Source: Typha latifolia
Taxonomy: Eukaryota > Streptophyta > Magnoliopsida > Poales > Typhaceae
Assembly: GCA_019914945.1 (NCBI GenBank)
Contig: CM034113.1
Span: 3,142,850-3,206,849, forward strand
DNA length: 64,000 nt
Direction: 5' to 3'
Shown piece by piece: positions 44,482 to 57,374 of the stretch; position 1 is the stretch's first letter, and each line of letters opens with the position of its first letter. The notes under the pieces are model-generated. The model saw nothing but the letters and a program-made list of their open reading frames with translations. It made no database searches and was not told the DNA's origin. A program made the translations under genes and the position numbers.

Positions 44482-45082
44482 GAGCATCTCCCAACCAGAC
44501 CCGATGGAGCTCCAATCGAGCTCCAAATAGGGCTCCAAATTTGGAGCCAATAGAGCTTCAAATTTGGAGCCCCATCTAAAAATTTGGAGCCCAGCTCTAA
44601 TACTATTTAATTTTTAGAAATACCAATTTTGCTATACAAAAGCTTAATCTGAAAATTTAAATTCCTCTTTTATCTTTTATTAAAGCTAATCAATTTTTAA
44701 CAAAAATAGTACCATTAGAATGATCTAATTAAGATCTTTAAAATGAGTCTAATATTAAATTATTTAAGTTATTTTAAATATTTTATTTTTATTTTGTGTA
44801 ATGTAATTTTAATATTTTTAATTAAAAAAATAATTTAAATTTTTTTCTGAAACTACTGAATATTAGTTTTATTATAAAGATATCGATGAGAATTTTCTAA
44901 CTATATATTTTTTATTAAAAAGTAATAATATTAAGAGGACTTATTAAGTGATTTAAAATATAATATATAAATATATATTATATTAATTAAATAATAAATA
45001 TAGAGTTCGATGCATTGGAGTGGATGGGGCTCTTGGCTTTGTATTTGGGCTCCAAATATAGAGCCCTCCCTTGGAGATACTC
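44482..45082. mobile_element. MITE with GAGCATCTCC termini
   Basis: Begins GAGCATCTCCCAACCAGA; the right end complemented begins GAGTATCTCCAAGGGAGG. Subterminal GGAGCTCCAAAT / ATTTGGAGCCC motifs occur on both arms, with an AT-rich core. Terminal GAGCATCTCCAA is common in plant Tourist/PIF-like or related MITEs. The short TSD is not certain. It lies about 0.6 kb after the stop codon. Confidence 0.65.
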
Positions 45083-45399
45083 TTAGGATGCATCGATTCT
45101 AAATTTCTTAAATACCTGCTCATTTCCTATCCTATCATCATCAATTATGGAGGATTTTATTCCATTATCAGTGTCGTTTACCCCCTAAGGTTTTGTTCGC
45201 ATCGTAAGGTAGAGGTCATCACGTGAGCTAAACAATTTTGAGCCATTGTTTCTAGGCTGACCAAGCCAAGGCCTCTCTTCACCAGCACGTCCACGAATCA
45301 GTTAAGCAAGTTGGGTTTAGGCTGACTTGAAATATTCTAGCTCACCAATGGATTGGCATAACGGGTCGGGTGCAATGAGCCTAGCTTGCCCTGGGTTTG

Positions 45400-45930
45400 G
45401 TTTTTTTTTTTTTTTTGAGAGAGAAAGATTGTAGTCAAAGTTCATTTCATTAAGAAAACCCAAATCAGATAAAGAGGATTGAGTGGATAAAGCCGAACAA
45501 GCAAGGTTATGAGCATAAGCATTATTAGCCCTGCTAGTATGCAAAATAGTAGTAGAAGGCAGAGTAGCATGCAAGCTACAACACTCTCTAATCCAAGACC
45601 TAATAACCCACGGAATATCATTAGGTAAATTAGAGGAAAAGGCATCAACTACTATTTTGCAATCCGAAAAAAGAAGAACCTGCTCCAAAGGTATGAGAGC
45701 TTGAATTATTTTGAGACCCGCTAAAAGAGCCTGGGCTTCTCCTTCTAAAGCTGAAGGATAGTCATGTAAATAAATAGTCTACCGAAGTATTCCTGAGAAT
45801 GCTAATTGGAGATAAATACTAATTTCAGCATCTAATCCTTTGCACCAACTAGCGTCAACCCAACAAAGAGAGAGTGAGGTCAATGAAGTAATCTCCGTCT
45901 GAACAATCGGCATTAGAATGGTGATTTGAG
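45400..45930 (-). pseudogene. LINE RNase H domain
   Basis: WVDASWCKG, EGEAQALLAGLK, FSDCKIVVDAF and HTSRANNAYAHNLAC give the D-E-D-type RVT_3 RNase H often found at the end of plant L1 elements. The coding sequence runs almost directly into the poly(A). Confidence 0.85.
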
Positions 45931-46112
45931 TCAAAGAAAGATCATCCGACCATGAAGAGATGATACATTTGATAGATTGTACTATAACTTCTGGACTAGC
46001 AATAGACTGCCGAAATAAATAATCATTTCGATATTTCCAAACACACAACATAGCGACAAAGAGAAGGGGAAATAAGTCTGCACCTTGTTTGGTGTGAAGA
46101 TCTATCAACCAA

Positions 46113-47375
46113 TCAGAAAGAGAGGAAATATGAGGCCAACGCAATCCCATACCAAACCAAATAGCCTTTGCAAAAGGACAGTAAAAAAACATGAATAATA
46201 GATTCCAATGAGCTCAGGCAGCGATGACAAAACTTATCAATAGCAAACCAGCGAGCATGAAGAGCTTCCTTGGTTGGTAGTGCTTGGGAGAGACAGCGCC
46301 AGATGAAAATAAGGGTCCTTGGAAGAATATTTTTAGTCTTCCAAACAGCTCGCGAAAGGGCTTTGAGAGGAAGTGAGGAAGATGAAGCAGACCAAGTACC
46401 TTGAGCCATGAGTTGAAATGCCTACCGAGTAGAGAAGCGGCCGGTGGAAGTAAGCTTCCAAACTAAGCAATCCTCTTTAGAAGGCGAGGTTGGGGGTGAA
46501 TTAATAATGAGGGTAGAAATAGACGATGGAAAAATAGAGGAGATAAGCTGCTGATTCCATAAACATGTTGGAGATATTAGGTGAATGACATGAGTGATGC
46601 TAGGAAGGAGAACAAGATACGATAAGTCCATGCTGCGTAGCCCTGTGTCCGGAGTAATAGAAATGTTGGCTCCCGATCCGACTACCCAAACTACCTAAGA
46701 TTTAACGATTTCTCAGACATGGAGCATTGCAAGCCAGGACCAAGAAGAAGTCGCTTACGTGCAGCATTCCAAAAAGAAGAACTAGGGAACTAATGGGCTT
46801 TAAGAATCTCAGTCCACAAGCCATTTGATGTTAAAGGTCTCCACACCAACTTGATAATGAGAGATTTGTTTACTGCTTCAAAAGAACAGATACCAAGACC
46901 ACCATGATCTTTAGAGCGGCCGAACACCTCCCAACTTCGAAGACAGATGGGCCGGTCTTTGCTAGGTCCCCACCAAAATTTTCGAAGCACACTATCCAGT
47001 TTCAAAAAGTAGGCCTGGAAGGCAAACTGTAGACATATAGAATATTGGAATTGAGGATAGAACTGATTTGATAAGAAACAGTCTACCAGCATGACTGAGA
47101 AGTTTGGATTTCCACATGGCAAGTTTATCTAAAACAAAGTGGAATGCTTCCAGTTTTGACCACGGGCAAATAAGGAGGGAGCCCAAATACCGATCATGAT
47201 GTTCCATTTTCTTTACACCTAGAATATCCAAAATGATGGAACAAGAAGTATTTGGAGTTTCCTTACTAAAGTGAATAGTAGACTTATCAAAATTGAGTGC
47301 CTGACCCGAGAATGAGCAGTAATTATTCAGAATGGGTTTGTGATGGAGCGCTTCCTTGACAGTTGCTTTACCCAT
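46113..47375 (-). pseudogene. LINE RT thumb and zf-RVT region
   Basis: YLGSLLICPWSKLEAF and HAGRLFLIKSVLSSIPIFYM belong to the RT C-terminal part. VWKTKNILPRTLIFIWRCL and HRCLSSLESIIHVFL are the zf-RVT domain. Confidence 0.85.
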
Positions 47376-47379
47376 TAAA

Positions 47380-48420
47380 ACTAGATCATCTGCAAATAGT
47401 AGATAATAGCAGGGCTGGGCGAGCTAGCTTTAGTCCAACAATTTTCTTAGATGCTAAGCCCTAATCAAGTAGTAGAGAAAGAAGATTAGCACATAAGATG
47501 AAAAGATATGGCGAGAGAGGATAGCCCTAACGAAGACATCTCAAAGGAGTAAAGAAACCACCCTTGCTACCATTGATATCCACTATGAATGAAGTGGTGG
47601 AGATGCATTGGTTGATCAAGTTAATAAACTTGGCCGGGAAACTATGAAGAGCTAGAACATCATAGAGATAGGACCATTCTATACGATCGAAAGCTTTTGA
47701 GAGATCAGCTTTCAAGAGAAAAGATCCAGAGGTGCTGGCAGAAGATTCCATGTAAGTCATAACTTCTTGAACCAAAATATGGTTGTCAATAATCTGGCGA
47801 CCTAGGATGAATGCATTTTGGTTTTAGAGATAATGTCATTGAGAAGAGGTTTCAATATGTTAGCCAAAATCTTTGAAATAAGTTTGCAGATGATAGAGCA
47901 AAGAATAATTGGTCTAAAATCTCCAACTGACATAGGAGTAGGCTTCTTTGGTATGAGAATAATAATAATTTTATTTAGATTTCGGTCTATGGAGCCCGAT
48001 ATAAAGAACCTCCTACCTTCTTGGCATATTTTATGTTTAAATGTTGTCCACTGTGTCTGAAGAAAGCATGCATTAATTCCATCATAGTGTGGAACTTTAT
48101 CAGGGGCAAAGTGCATGAGAACTTTAGTGATTTCATCATCAGATGGAGGACTGCAGAGATCAAACGTGAGCCCTTAACTGACCTTAGAGAACTGATCTCT
48201 AATGGTTTGAGATAGGCCATTAGAAGAGGAGGCATAGCAGAAGTGAATAAAGTTTGAAAATGCTGAAGAAAAGTTTCCTGTATATGCCTTGGACAGCTAA
48301 TAAGCTCACCTGAAGCCAAAGTGAGAGATGAAATAAGGTTGCGACGTTTTCTGACCGAGGCTGAGGCATGAAAGAAAGTTGTATTTCTATCTCCAGCAGC
48401 AAGCCACATCTAACGGGCTC
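47380..48420 (-). pseudogene. LINE reverse transcriptase
   Basis: Contains IILIPKKPTPMSVGDFRPI (motif 1), FLLKADLSKAFDRIEWSYL (motif A) and LLFADDLVLMGKA (motif C, F-A-D-D) around 47380-47410. In-frame stops after GGFFTPLRCLR and near 47810 break it. Confidence 0.9.
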
Positions 48421-48859
48421 TTTGATGCCAATATATTTCTTTCCGACAAATAAGTTCTTCATGCACTGATCGAAGAGCGTTCTCATGGGCTAAGTCAACA
48501 ATGGACGGGTTAGGGATGGCTTGCAAAGTAATGGTTTGTTGTTCTATTTTCTTAAGTTCAAAAGATGGATTAGAAGAATGGTTGCAAGCCCAAGACTTCA
48601 GCTTAGAGTTAAAACAATGTATATTCACTGAAAAACTAAAAGCAGACTAAATAGAAGTGTGCTAGAGGTTAGAACAAGATTCAGAAAAACCTAGAATTTT
48701 GTGCCACCAATTTTCAACCCAAAACCGACATCTAGGAGGGTTCACGGGAGATGTATCAAGGAGGAGGAGGTTCTGATCACTTGATATAGCTGGTAAGTGA
48801 AAGACTTTCACTTTAGGAAAAAGGGTACACCAAGCAGGATCTGCCAAGACTCGATCCAA

Positions 48860-49470
48860 CCTTTACTTGATTAATCTAAGAGCTTCCTAGCGATTTGACT
48901 AGGTATAACCGGGACCATCAAAAGCCAAGATCGACTAAACCAACACTATGAATCAAATCTACAAAAGCTTGGTATCTGGGACGGTTAGGAGCAAGGCCTC
49001 CAAGATTTTCAGTAGCACAGGCTATTTCATGAAATCTCCCATGCAAACAACTAGTGAAGTGGGAGAGTCCTGAATGATATTTGTTATAAAAGACCAAATA
49101 TAAGTTGTGCGCTAGTGCGTTGGATCTCCATAAACACCTATAAAGAGCCACGGGATGTAGCACCAGGTTCTAACACTTCCATAGCAATACAATGTTGAGA
49201 AGAGACTTTAATAGTGATAGCAATAGAGTCATTCCAAAGCATCCATAAGCCACCAACCCTATTGTTAGCCAGAACAACAAATGAGCAAGAGAGGGGAAGT
49301 GAAGAGATAATAGAAGAGGACCTTGAGGCGTCACAACGAGTCTCGAAGATGAAGGCAATAGAAGAAATAGTGCTGCAAAGGATTTGGCACAAGTTATGAA
49401 TTGTAGAGGCTCCTCCGCAACCCCTACAATTCCATGCAATAGCTTTCATCTTTGATCGTGCAGCAGGCAT
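48860..49470 (-). pseudogene. LINE ORF2 apurinic endonuclease domain
   Basis: Starts near MKAIAWNCRGCGGASTIHNL, the classic first strand of the EEP endonuclease, followed by FIFETRCDAS (the E-T-K/R motif). It continues with GVYG-like and GNFNE-like regions in other frames. Confidence 0.85.
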
Positions 49471-49479
49471 CGCCTTGCC

Positions 49480-50560
49480 ACACTTCTAACTCGATTGCAC
49501 TTCATGATGGTTTTCAATTGCTTGATAGGGGAGGAAGAGTATCTGTCATGCCAAGGGGGAACTTTCCATTTGCCTTTAGAATTGGGAGATATGTTTGTCA
49601 TAATTCGAGGCGGACATGAAAGCTGCTCATTTGATGGTGGAGGAGCTGGTAAAAGGCAATATCGCATGGGCTCTTTCGTAACATCCTTGGCAACAACCTG
49701 AGATACTCCGAGATCGGAAATAGGCATCAACTACAAAAGTAATGATGTATTATCCATTTTATTTGTTGAAGAAGTAGTGACCTTCGGAGCAGACAAGATG
49801 TGAGAAGCCACAAAATCAACAGGAATAGAGACGAGATGAGAAGAGAGCTTCGATAATGACCCCATCGCTTTAATAGGCCTTGAAGCTTGAACGGAAGAAC
49901 ATCGGTGTGGGGAACCTGTGGATGAATATGCAGGACTTTCTAGATATCGTTGGTGAGAGAAGGAACGTCCCTTGTTCGATCCAGTGAAACGGAAGGAGTT
50001 GCCTGACTATGGTGAAGCCGAGAGGTCAAGAAAGTGGGTTGCAGCATGGCAAGGAGATTGACATGTAATCCGGAAGAAGCCCATGAATTTGAACCTAAAA
50101 AGTGCAAGTGGAGAAATCTCATGACTCCACCTTCGACTAAGGGAGGAAGGGATCTAACACAAAGAGGTCGCGGGAAAAGCACTAAGGACCATCGGCTCAA
50201 ACTCGCCTTTTATCATCTTCCTATGGGAAGGTGATGAGAAAGAAGTTAGAGTCCATCTCCTCAAAAGACACTTTGTCTTCAAGTCCCCAAGCCTTTGATA
50301 ATGCTAGTTTCAAACCTTGAGGGTTGGTCGATTTAACTAAAATGAGTTTGCCCACAAGACATGTTTTCGGCTTTCTATCAGGAATAATGCAGTCGACCAA
50401 AAGACAGATCTCAAGAGGAGAATCTAGGGGCAGGAGCAAAGCCGCAAACTTTTTGAATACTTCCTCTAAGTCTTCCATAGGAAAGGAAAGCTTAGGAAGA
50501 AACACTAGGAAGAGAATAAATGGGTTCACATCACACAATTTGAGGCATGCAAAATAGGGG
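49480..50560 (-). pseudogene. LINE ORF1 (DUF4283-type)
   Basis: Fragments in changing frames: MEDLEEVFKKFAALLLPLDS at the N side, then GPWCFSRDLFVLDPFLP and FWVQIHGLLPDY, the usual PW...F...VQ.HGLP pattern of plant LINE ORF1. A CCHC knuckle is not visible. The 5' UTR would be 50560-50855. Confidence 0.7.
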
Positions 50561-50864
50561 ATAGAGTAAAAGTGACGTGTAGAAACTCAGAGGCGGTGGG
50601 AAATGGGGGTGATGGGGGAATAGTGGGAAAGTGGGTATTGATTAATGACGACAAGACAACGAAGGGGCAGTAGGGAAATGAGGCAGTGCAAAAACGAGGG
50701 AATATCTATAGGATAGGAACCGGGAGTAGAAGAGTGGTCGGATGAGAGAGGGCGAGGAAAAAGAGATTGGGCCAGCAACGCCAACGAAAGGCCGGCCTTG
50801 GCCAAGGGAAAACCTAGATGGCGCTAAGCGATGGTAGGGTTTTGTAGCCATTTGGCCTGGGTTT

Positions 50865-51950
50865 TTCTATCACAAATATAGCAATGTATACTCATAAAAA
50901 AGGCCAAGACAACCAAAATTTCTTGAGAAAATTAAAGATTTTTATTTATTAACAAGATCGGATTTGATGGACAAAGAATGATGTTGATGCCATCCAAGAA
51001 GCTCCTAATGGCTCGTTCAAGAGTATTATTCTTGTCTAATTGTCTTAATATCCAAAAGAGTGAAGCTCCTGGTTGTTTAGTCAGCATGACAATAATTCTA
51101 ACAATTAAATTTCAAGCAAATCAATTTCAAAATTCAGACATTTCATATTCAAAAGTTTCAGATTTAGACATCCATTGCGTACAACGTATTATGATCTCAT
51201 AAGTTATCATGAGTATGCAAACAAGTCAATGAACTCCCTCAGTGTCATGCAACGTGTCAACGAAGATGCCTCACAAATACAAGAAATACCAAATAAAATC
51301 CAGCGATCAAAAGATGTTATAACGAGATCCCATCAAGGCAACAAAAATTTGGCAAGACTACACATGAAAGCATAGAAAAACTAATCGAAGACCGTAAAAA
51401 TTCATCAAGGCCTTTTAGATATTATAATTTATTAATTTTTTATTAATAATACAAGAAAGATATTCGTTGAAATGATTTCCATTAAGTTTTTAAAAAGATA
51501 TTATTTATTTTTATATTTATTAATTAAATAAAATATGTCGTTATACATATAAAAAAGACTAGCACTAGCATGAAATCTAAATATAACTCCTAAAAGAACT
51601 TTTAGATTTCAATTTTACAAAATTAAAAATTAATTTTTTTCTTTGGCAAAGTATTTTAAAATATCTCTTTTAACTGTGTGATAAAGAATTATTTTGAAAC
51701 TCAGTACAAAATATTTTTCTGAATAATCTTCGAGTTCTAGATCATCACCCACAGCAAAAGGTTTATTTTAATTAATAATATTTAACTATTTTCTTATAAG
51801 CATTTTTATAATACTATTAAAAATTAGAAATTTTCTTGAAGCACGTTGACTAAATAACATTTGACTAATTTTTAGATTGACCAATTTTATATTTATATTT
51901 ATTACAGTTCATTAGTTAGCATATGCCATTCTTAGTTAATGCAGAAAAAT
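50865..51950. other. AT-rich stretch without recognised gene
   Basis: Contains short fragments that might come from an old retroelement gag (51175-51375) but nothing I can support. Confidence 0.35.
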
Positions 51951-52445
51951 TATAATGCCTCCACCCGACAGGCACGTGCACGCTCATGTGCTCACACGAC
52001 ATACACGACGCATGAGACAGGACAAGCAGGGCAGCCATAGAGAGATACACATGTACTCTAATAATCCATTGCAAAAATAAATCATATTATCATCTAAATA
52101 AACATATTAACATATCATTATCCAAATTCAGAATAATTATGTTAGATCACTATGTAATCTGACAGGACTGCCACATGCCATGATAATAATCAAGATACAA
52201 CTAATACAACTACTACACGAGTAAAATATAATCCACCTTATATTATATAAACCACCATCTAATATAATAAAATATAAATATATATAACATCGGTACAACT
52301 CAATTTCTACATAGGCTATCTTCTATATTATTCCAAGTTTAACTTACCTCATCTTCACTCTATAGTGTCCCTTAAAGATATCTCATGTCGCTATCATATA
52401 CCTCATATAAAAGGGTTAGAAAAAAAAAAAGAGTGTCATGAGTTA
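51951..52445. repeat. Fragment of the long-LTR family (TGTAACGCC type)
   Basis: Matches 60716-61200 (GACAGGCACGTGCACGC, ACTACAT/ATGTAATCT, CATCTAATA) and 4150-4235 (GATATCTCA(A/T)GTCGCT). The start is decayed (ATAATGCC). Confidence 0.7.
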
Positions 52446-54170
52446 GGCTACCTTCACTACGAGCTATCCTTTCATTAAGATGGCTTCATTGGGGCTTTCC
52501 ACTATCGTGGCTCCAATATGTGGGTTCCTAGGTACCACCCGCTGCCACTCGGGCAATGGACCCACTAGTGAAGCGCCATGGCCACTATTGCAGTAGATCA
52601 AGTGCAAGCTTGATTTTTGCCCTCCACCACTGTTCGTCCCCTCTCTGTCGTCGCAAAGACTTACCAGATAATTGCTACCGATCAACAACCTTGGCCGCTG
52701 TCACTGAGACCATATCATTTTGTGGTAGTGCCCCTAGGCCAAAACAAATTATCAATCTTAGGGTTAGGGTTACGACAATCCTATTGAGGAAATAAAGTGC
52801 ATGAATTTTGAGGCAGGCTGAATTTTTTTTTTTTTTTGCGAACTAGTTCGACCACCTCATGCGACCTAGTTTTGGACCCATGAGCATGAATTTAGGCTCG
52901 AGTACAAGCCCAAGGATAACCAATGGAATGACTCAATGGACCCACATTAGTTGACTGAGCTAGATCTATATGCAACCCTAGCCCAATTTGAGGCGGACCC
53001 ATGGGCTCATGACCCACATAACAACTATCCACCATGAGGTCACCTAGCTTGATATGACAGACCACATTGGGGCATTGAAGCTTGGACGGCCAAGCTTGAT
53101 TTCCCAAAATTCTTTGGAGATCAGCTTATTTGATCATGATGTGCATATTTATATTTACCCACTATTATATCTTTATTTACACTATTTTTAGACTATAGTA
53201 GTGGATACTTACTAGGCTTTATGCTCACCTTCTTCTAGTGGTGATATTTTCATATCAATAGATGGGCTTGAATCTGTGGAAGATCTCGCGAAGACTACTT
53301 TATAGTTTTTTAATTTATTTTATTTATGTAAATTAAGCCATACAGCTTTGTAACCCCTATGTGGATAATTGCATCTGTCTTTGGATATGTATTTTGGGGC
53401 TTATTGTGGCCTATAATATTATGGGGTTCTTTTTTATTTGTATTATTTTGTGAAAATATGAGTTTTTCTCCTGTATATTATGTTAAAACCTTGATCAATA
53501 GGTCACGTGAAAATCATGTAGGTTCCACCCACATGAGGGGCATGTGCATATGGTGGCCAATGTTACATTCATAGTGCATTCACACATACAGAGATGCATA
53601 TTTGGTCGTTCAAATGCGCTTTAGATAACAAGTCATCGTGTTCAAATGCACTCGAGCCGCACTCGAGCCGCACTCGAACACCCCCACGTAACTTGCAAAC
53701 TATGGAGTTATGTGAGACCTGATTTCACTTGAATTTTACCTTATCTTTATAAGATTTATAAGGGTTGGGATGCCCTAACCCTAGCAACATTAGTTATTTC
53801 TTTTGAAGTGAAGTTTTTGAAGAAACAATGTTCTTTCACTGACCATGGTTCGTCTCATCTTCTACACATCAAGATTTTCATCTTAACGATCACCAATGTG
53901 AAAGATCAAACACGAAAAGTAGCGAATCACAGGCTTTAGCGATCAAGACTAAGTAAAAAAAAGTCATGGAGATTGATGGTTTATTTTGTAAGCCAATCTT
54001 GTAAACCACTACAGTTATTAGTGATAAGTTTGATCTGAGTTTGAATTAGTGATTTTTTTTTTTCCGTTTGGGTTTTTCCACGTAAAGATCTTGGTATTCA
54101 TCTTTACTTTACTCACTGAGTTTTACTAAAAATATTAGTTAAGTTTTAGATATATACGCAAATCTAAGAA
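52446..54170. other. Unassigned stretch, partly LTR-like
   Basis: No supported genes. The last kilobase probably belongs to the LTR whose PBS is at 54179. The GTTCAAATGCRCT motifs near 53608-53690 recall the 12-bp palindrome array. Confidence 0.35.
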
Positions 54171-54178
54171 TTTTCAAT

Positions 54179-54190
54179 TGGTATCAGAGC
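54179..54190 (+). other. Primer-binding site of an LTR element lying upstream
   Basis: TGGTATCAGAGC preceded by AAGAATTTTCAAT, a common LTR end plus spacer in plant copia elements. A short open frame follows and is interrupted by the gypsy insertion at 54244. It resumes after 58174. Confidence 0.6.
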
Positions 54191-54243
54191 GAGCATTCTT
54201 ATTTTAAATGGTCCCGCTCTACATGCTTGTAGCTTTACCAAAA

Positions 54244-55010
54244 TGTTACGGTTCAACTACATATGGCTTGGACTTGACATACCACCCTCGAAAAAAATAA
54301 CTTTTGCTTGTGAAGAATAAAAATTTCTAGCAGTCGCATTTGAACGTCTACATACATTCACAAATAAAAAGAACGTGTTTAGCATGTTCGAACGCACTTA
54401 ACCCGTGCTAAAACATAGTTTCGAACGCCTGCATACGTTCGCAAATATAAAGAGCGTATTTAGCGCATTCAAATGCGCGCAACCTGCCCGCCATCGGTGA
54501 AGCTGCATTATTTTTAGGCCTATCTTTTGATATTTTTGCTTGTTAGGTTACCCAATATGAGGAAGGAAACCTTATTAAACTATTGATGAATTATTGAAGT
54601 TTTCCCTTCCTATAGCTCTATCTCCTTCCTCCAACGACATCCATTATCGGACATCGTCTCCTTCCTCCTTCAATCTAACCGTGCCCCTTTGCCTATCAAG
54701 GATCGGTCCACCCTCTACCCGTTCGTCTAGCTTAAGGCTCTATCCCCACCATTGTTGCCATTGTCATCTTCCAATACCCTAACCATTATTCCACTTTCTA
54801 CTACCCACGTCCATCCTGCCACCATCAAACCAACAGTTGGTATTTCCCTCATATCTTCTGATCTACACCTCCGATCGACATGATTCCAACAACCCATCAA
54901 AATATCAGATCTTTTGGACGGCTTGATCTCTCACAGTTGATATCAGAAGTTCTGCCCTAGATCAAAACCAAGATAATTGATCATCTCTCTTAAAGAAAGC
55001 CATCATAATA
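54244..55010 (+). repeat. 5' LTR of the second gypsy element
   Basis: Starts TGTTACGGTTC. Contains the GTTCGAACGC/GCAAATA array (period about 81 bp near 54345-54480), then a CT-rich leader. Ends CCATCATAATA. Confidence 0.85.
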
Positions 55011-55011
55011 G

Positions 55012-55024
55012 TGGTATTAGAGCC
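55012..55024 (+). other. Primer-binding site, tRNA-iMet (one mismatch)
   Basis: TGGTATTAGAGCC just after the 5' LTR. C to T at position 7 of the usual PBS. Confidence 0.8.
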
Positions 55025-55165
55025 AGGCTGACATCATTAGTGACGACGACAAAAGCTGTGGCTGCAAAAATGCAAATAGAAGATCTAAACATAATGGAAG
55101 AAGGCACAAACAATAAAACACCAAGGTGTGAAGCATAAAGAACGGATCTTTCCTCAGAAAGTCCA

Positions 55166-55925
55166 ATGAGTGTAAAAGGCCTCACGTCCGTGTTAATGGC
55201 TGCCTTGGCACAGACCAACATGATCTTAGAAAATTTGGTGAAGGCTAGTGATGAGAAAGAGGAGGACCACCACACCACTCATAAAGCAATTCGAGGTTTG
55301 ATGACGGAACACAATGAGACCTCAACATATTGGCGTCAACCATTGGTTCCAGCTAGCCCTACCATGGGTCACATCATCCACAACAATGAACCACTCCTTC
55401 CACACCCCATGGCGTGGGAGGCCGCAACTTCCCATAGATTGATGCAAATTGAGGAGAACCCTAGGGCACGAGTGCAAACTTTACATGAAGATGATGAGAA
55501 GTCGCTGGAGTATGACGAGCACCGGCGTGATCTTATGTAGTGGAGAAGGGATGCATATTGATAGCAACAACACCCTCCCTCTTGGAATATGGACTAACCT
55601 TACAGGAAGCATTGTGAAAAGATTTGGGGTTGCTAGATATAAAGATTTTGATGCTCTCCTCAGCAAGATGGTACAGTGAACTACAGTCATAGCATACCAA
55701 GAAGAGTTCAATCGGATTAGTGCATGTTGCGATCCACCGTAGCCGGACACTTTGTTGAAATCTAATTGTTTTGGTGGGGCTACAGAGTGAATTGCAGGCA
55801 GATGTTGAAGCATTGCGCCCAAGAACTTTAGAGGAAGCATATGAGGATGCCATCATCATGGAGAGGAAGCACCAGGGCCTAAGGAACCAAAGCAAAAATC
55901 CATGGTCTAGCCGAGAATCACAATA
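55166..55925 (+). pseudogene. Gag relic of the second gypsy element
   Basis: [30 protein letters not shown] and an ADVEALRPRTLEEAYEDA-like stretch parallel the gag of the intron 1 element in the same order, across several frames. Confidence 0.75.
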
Positions 55926-56099
55926 GCCCTACCAACCAACTGCGACGGTTGGCACTGCAATAGCAATTCCTAGTACAATTGTTGGAAATTCAAGGCCGAG
56001 AGCTCCACTCCAACCCTCTTGATTATTTATTTGTTGGAAATTCAAGGCCTAGTACAATTGTTGGAAGTTGAGAGCTGACAGTTTGTGTCGCCGGGTGGA

Positions 56100-56964
56100 A
56101 ATTTGGGTCCAAGGACACGAATTGATTATTTATTTGTATCCTCTTGCTTTGTAAGGTGCTGATCTTATCCTAGGTACTCAGTGGTTACAAATCTTAGGAC
56201 CGGTGACGTTCGACTTTTGCGATATGTGGATGACAATTCGGTGATATGGCAAGGTGGTGCGGCTAAATAGGGTGAAAACGTTATCTAGCCCTGCTTTGGA
56301 ACCTATGGTGAGACTGCCATGGCCAAAGGAGTTGGCCTATCTTTTTATGATGTCTCCAAAAGTAATTGAGCCTCCCTTAAGCTCAGGTAAAACCCAAGAA
56401 TTGTTGTAATTATTATTTAAATTTTCTGTGTTGTTTGAAGAGCCACAAGGACTACCGCCGTGCAGAAATTTAGACTATAAGATAGTTATTATACTGGAGG
56501 CTGAGCCAGCTAATGTGCGTCCATATCGCTATCCTCACATCCAAAAGGAAGAGATAAAAAAGTTGGTAGTCGAGATGCTTGGACAAGGAATCATCCAACC
56601 GAGTAACAGTGCTTATTCTTCATCAATTTTGCTTGATGGTTCATAACATCTTTGTGTCGACTAATATGCACTCAACGCCATAACTGTCAAAGACCAATAC
56701 CCAATACCGGTGATAGAAGAGTTGTTAGATGAGTTGGCGGGGGTTTCTTATTTTCGCAAATTGAACCATAGTGCTGGATATCATCAAATCCGAGTTTACC
56801 CCGACGATATGCAGAAAACTATTTTTCGAACTAATGACAATCATCATGAGTTTCGAGTCATGCCCTTTGGATTGACCAACGCTCTAGCAACACAAAGCCT
56901 AATGAACGACATATTTAGGCCACTCTTGTGTCGGTCCATGTTGGTGTTTATACAACAAGTCTAG
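56100..56964 (+). pseudogene. Protease remnant and RT N-terminal half
   Basis: The protease active site is missing. LILGTQWLQ-like and GPVTFDF-like codons remain. RT begins at 56428 (LFEEPQGLPP; RPYRYPHIQKEEIKKLV) and runs through SAGYHQIRV and FGLTNALATQSLMNDIFRPL. Where LVFFDD should follow, the sequence reads LVFIQQV and continues as integrase. There is a repeat of GTTGGAAATTCAAGGCC at about 55981 and 56034. Confidence 0.85.
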
Positions 56965-57345
56965 CCCTATCGTCAAGTCACCTAGCGCCCTATTCAGACA
57001 AGAAATTGGCATTCAGATTCTTTGGCCCATTTCGAGTTTGTGAACATGTTGGACCAGTCGCCTACAAGCTTGAGTTACCAAAGGGAACAAGAGTACATTC
57101 GTTGTTCCATGTTTCATTGCTAAAGGCACAGATTGGGCTAGATCAAGTGGCAGGTTCGGTTGTACCCAAACCCAAGGAGGATTTGCATCATGTTGAGCCA
57201 ATACGGGTACTAGCACGACGACGGAGCTAACATTGCGCGAGGCTAGAGACTGAGATCTTGGTTGAATGGTTGGGAAAACCATCCAACAAGGTGACATGGG
57301 AGCTCGAGTCTGAGATCGTCAATTGATTCCTCGACTTCACACCTT
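56940..57345 (+). pseudogene. Integrase C-terminal domain and chromodomain
   Basis: AFRFFGPFRVCEHVGPVAYK, VHSLFHVSLLKAQIG, then the chromodomain with a stop after the Arg-rich segment. A purine-rich tract (GGTGGGGGAAACGAGG) precedes the 3' LTR. Confidence 0.85.
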
Positions 57346-57374
57346 GAGGGCAAGGTGGGGGAAACGAGGTGGAC

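Larger units (their letters stand above)
45399..50855 (-). mobile_element. L1-type LINE, near full length, decayed
   Basis: A minus-strand non-LTR retrotransposon of 5.46 kb: ORF1, endonuclease, RT, zf-RVT and RNase H in that order, ending in a poly(A) run (T run at 45401-45416 on the + strand). The target duplication is CCTGGGTTT (45390-45398 and 50856-50864). Stops and frameshifts break every ORF. Confidence 0.92.
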
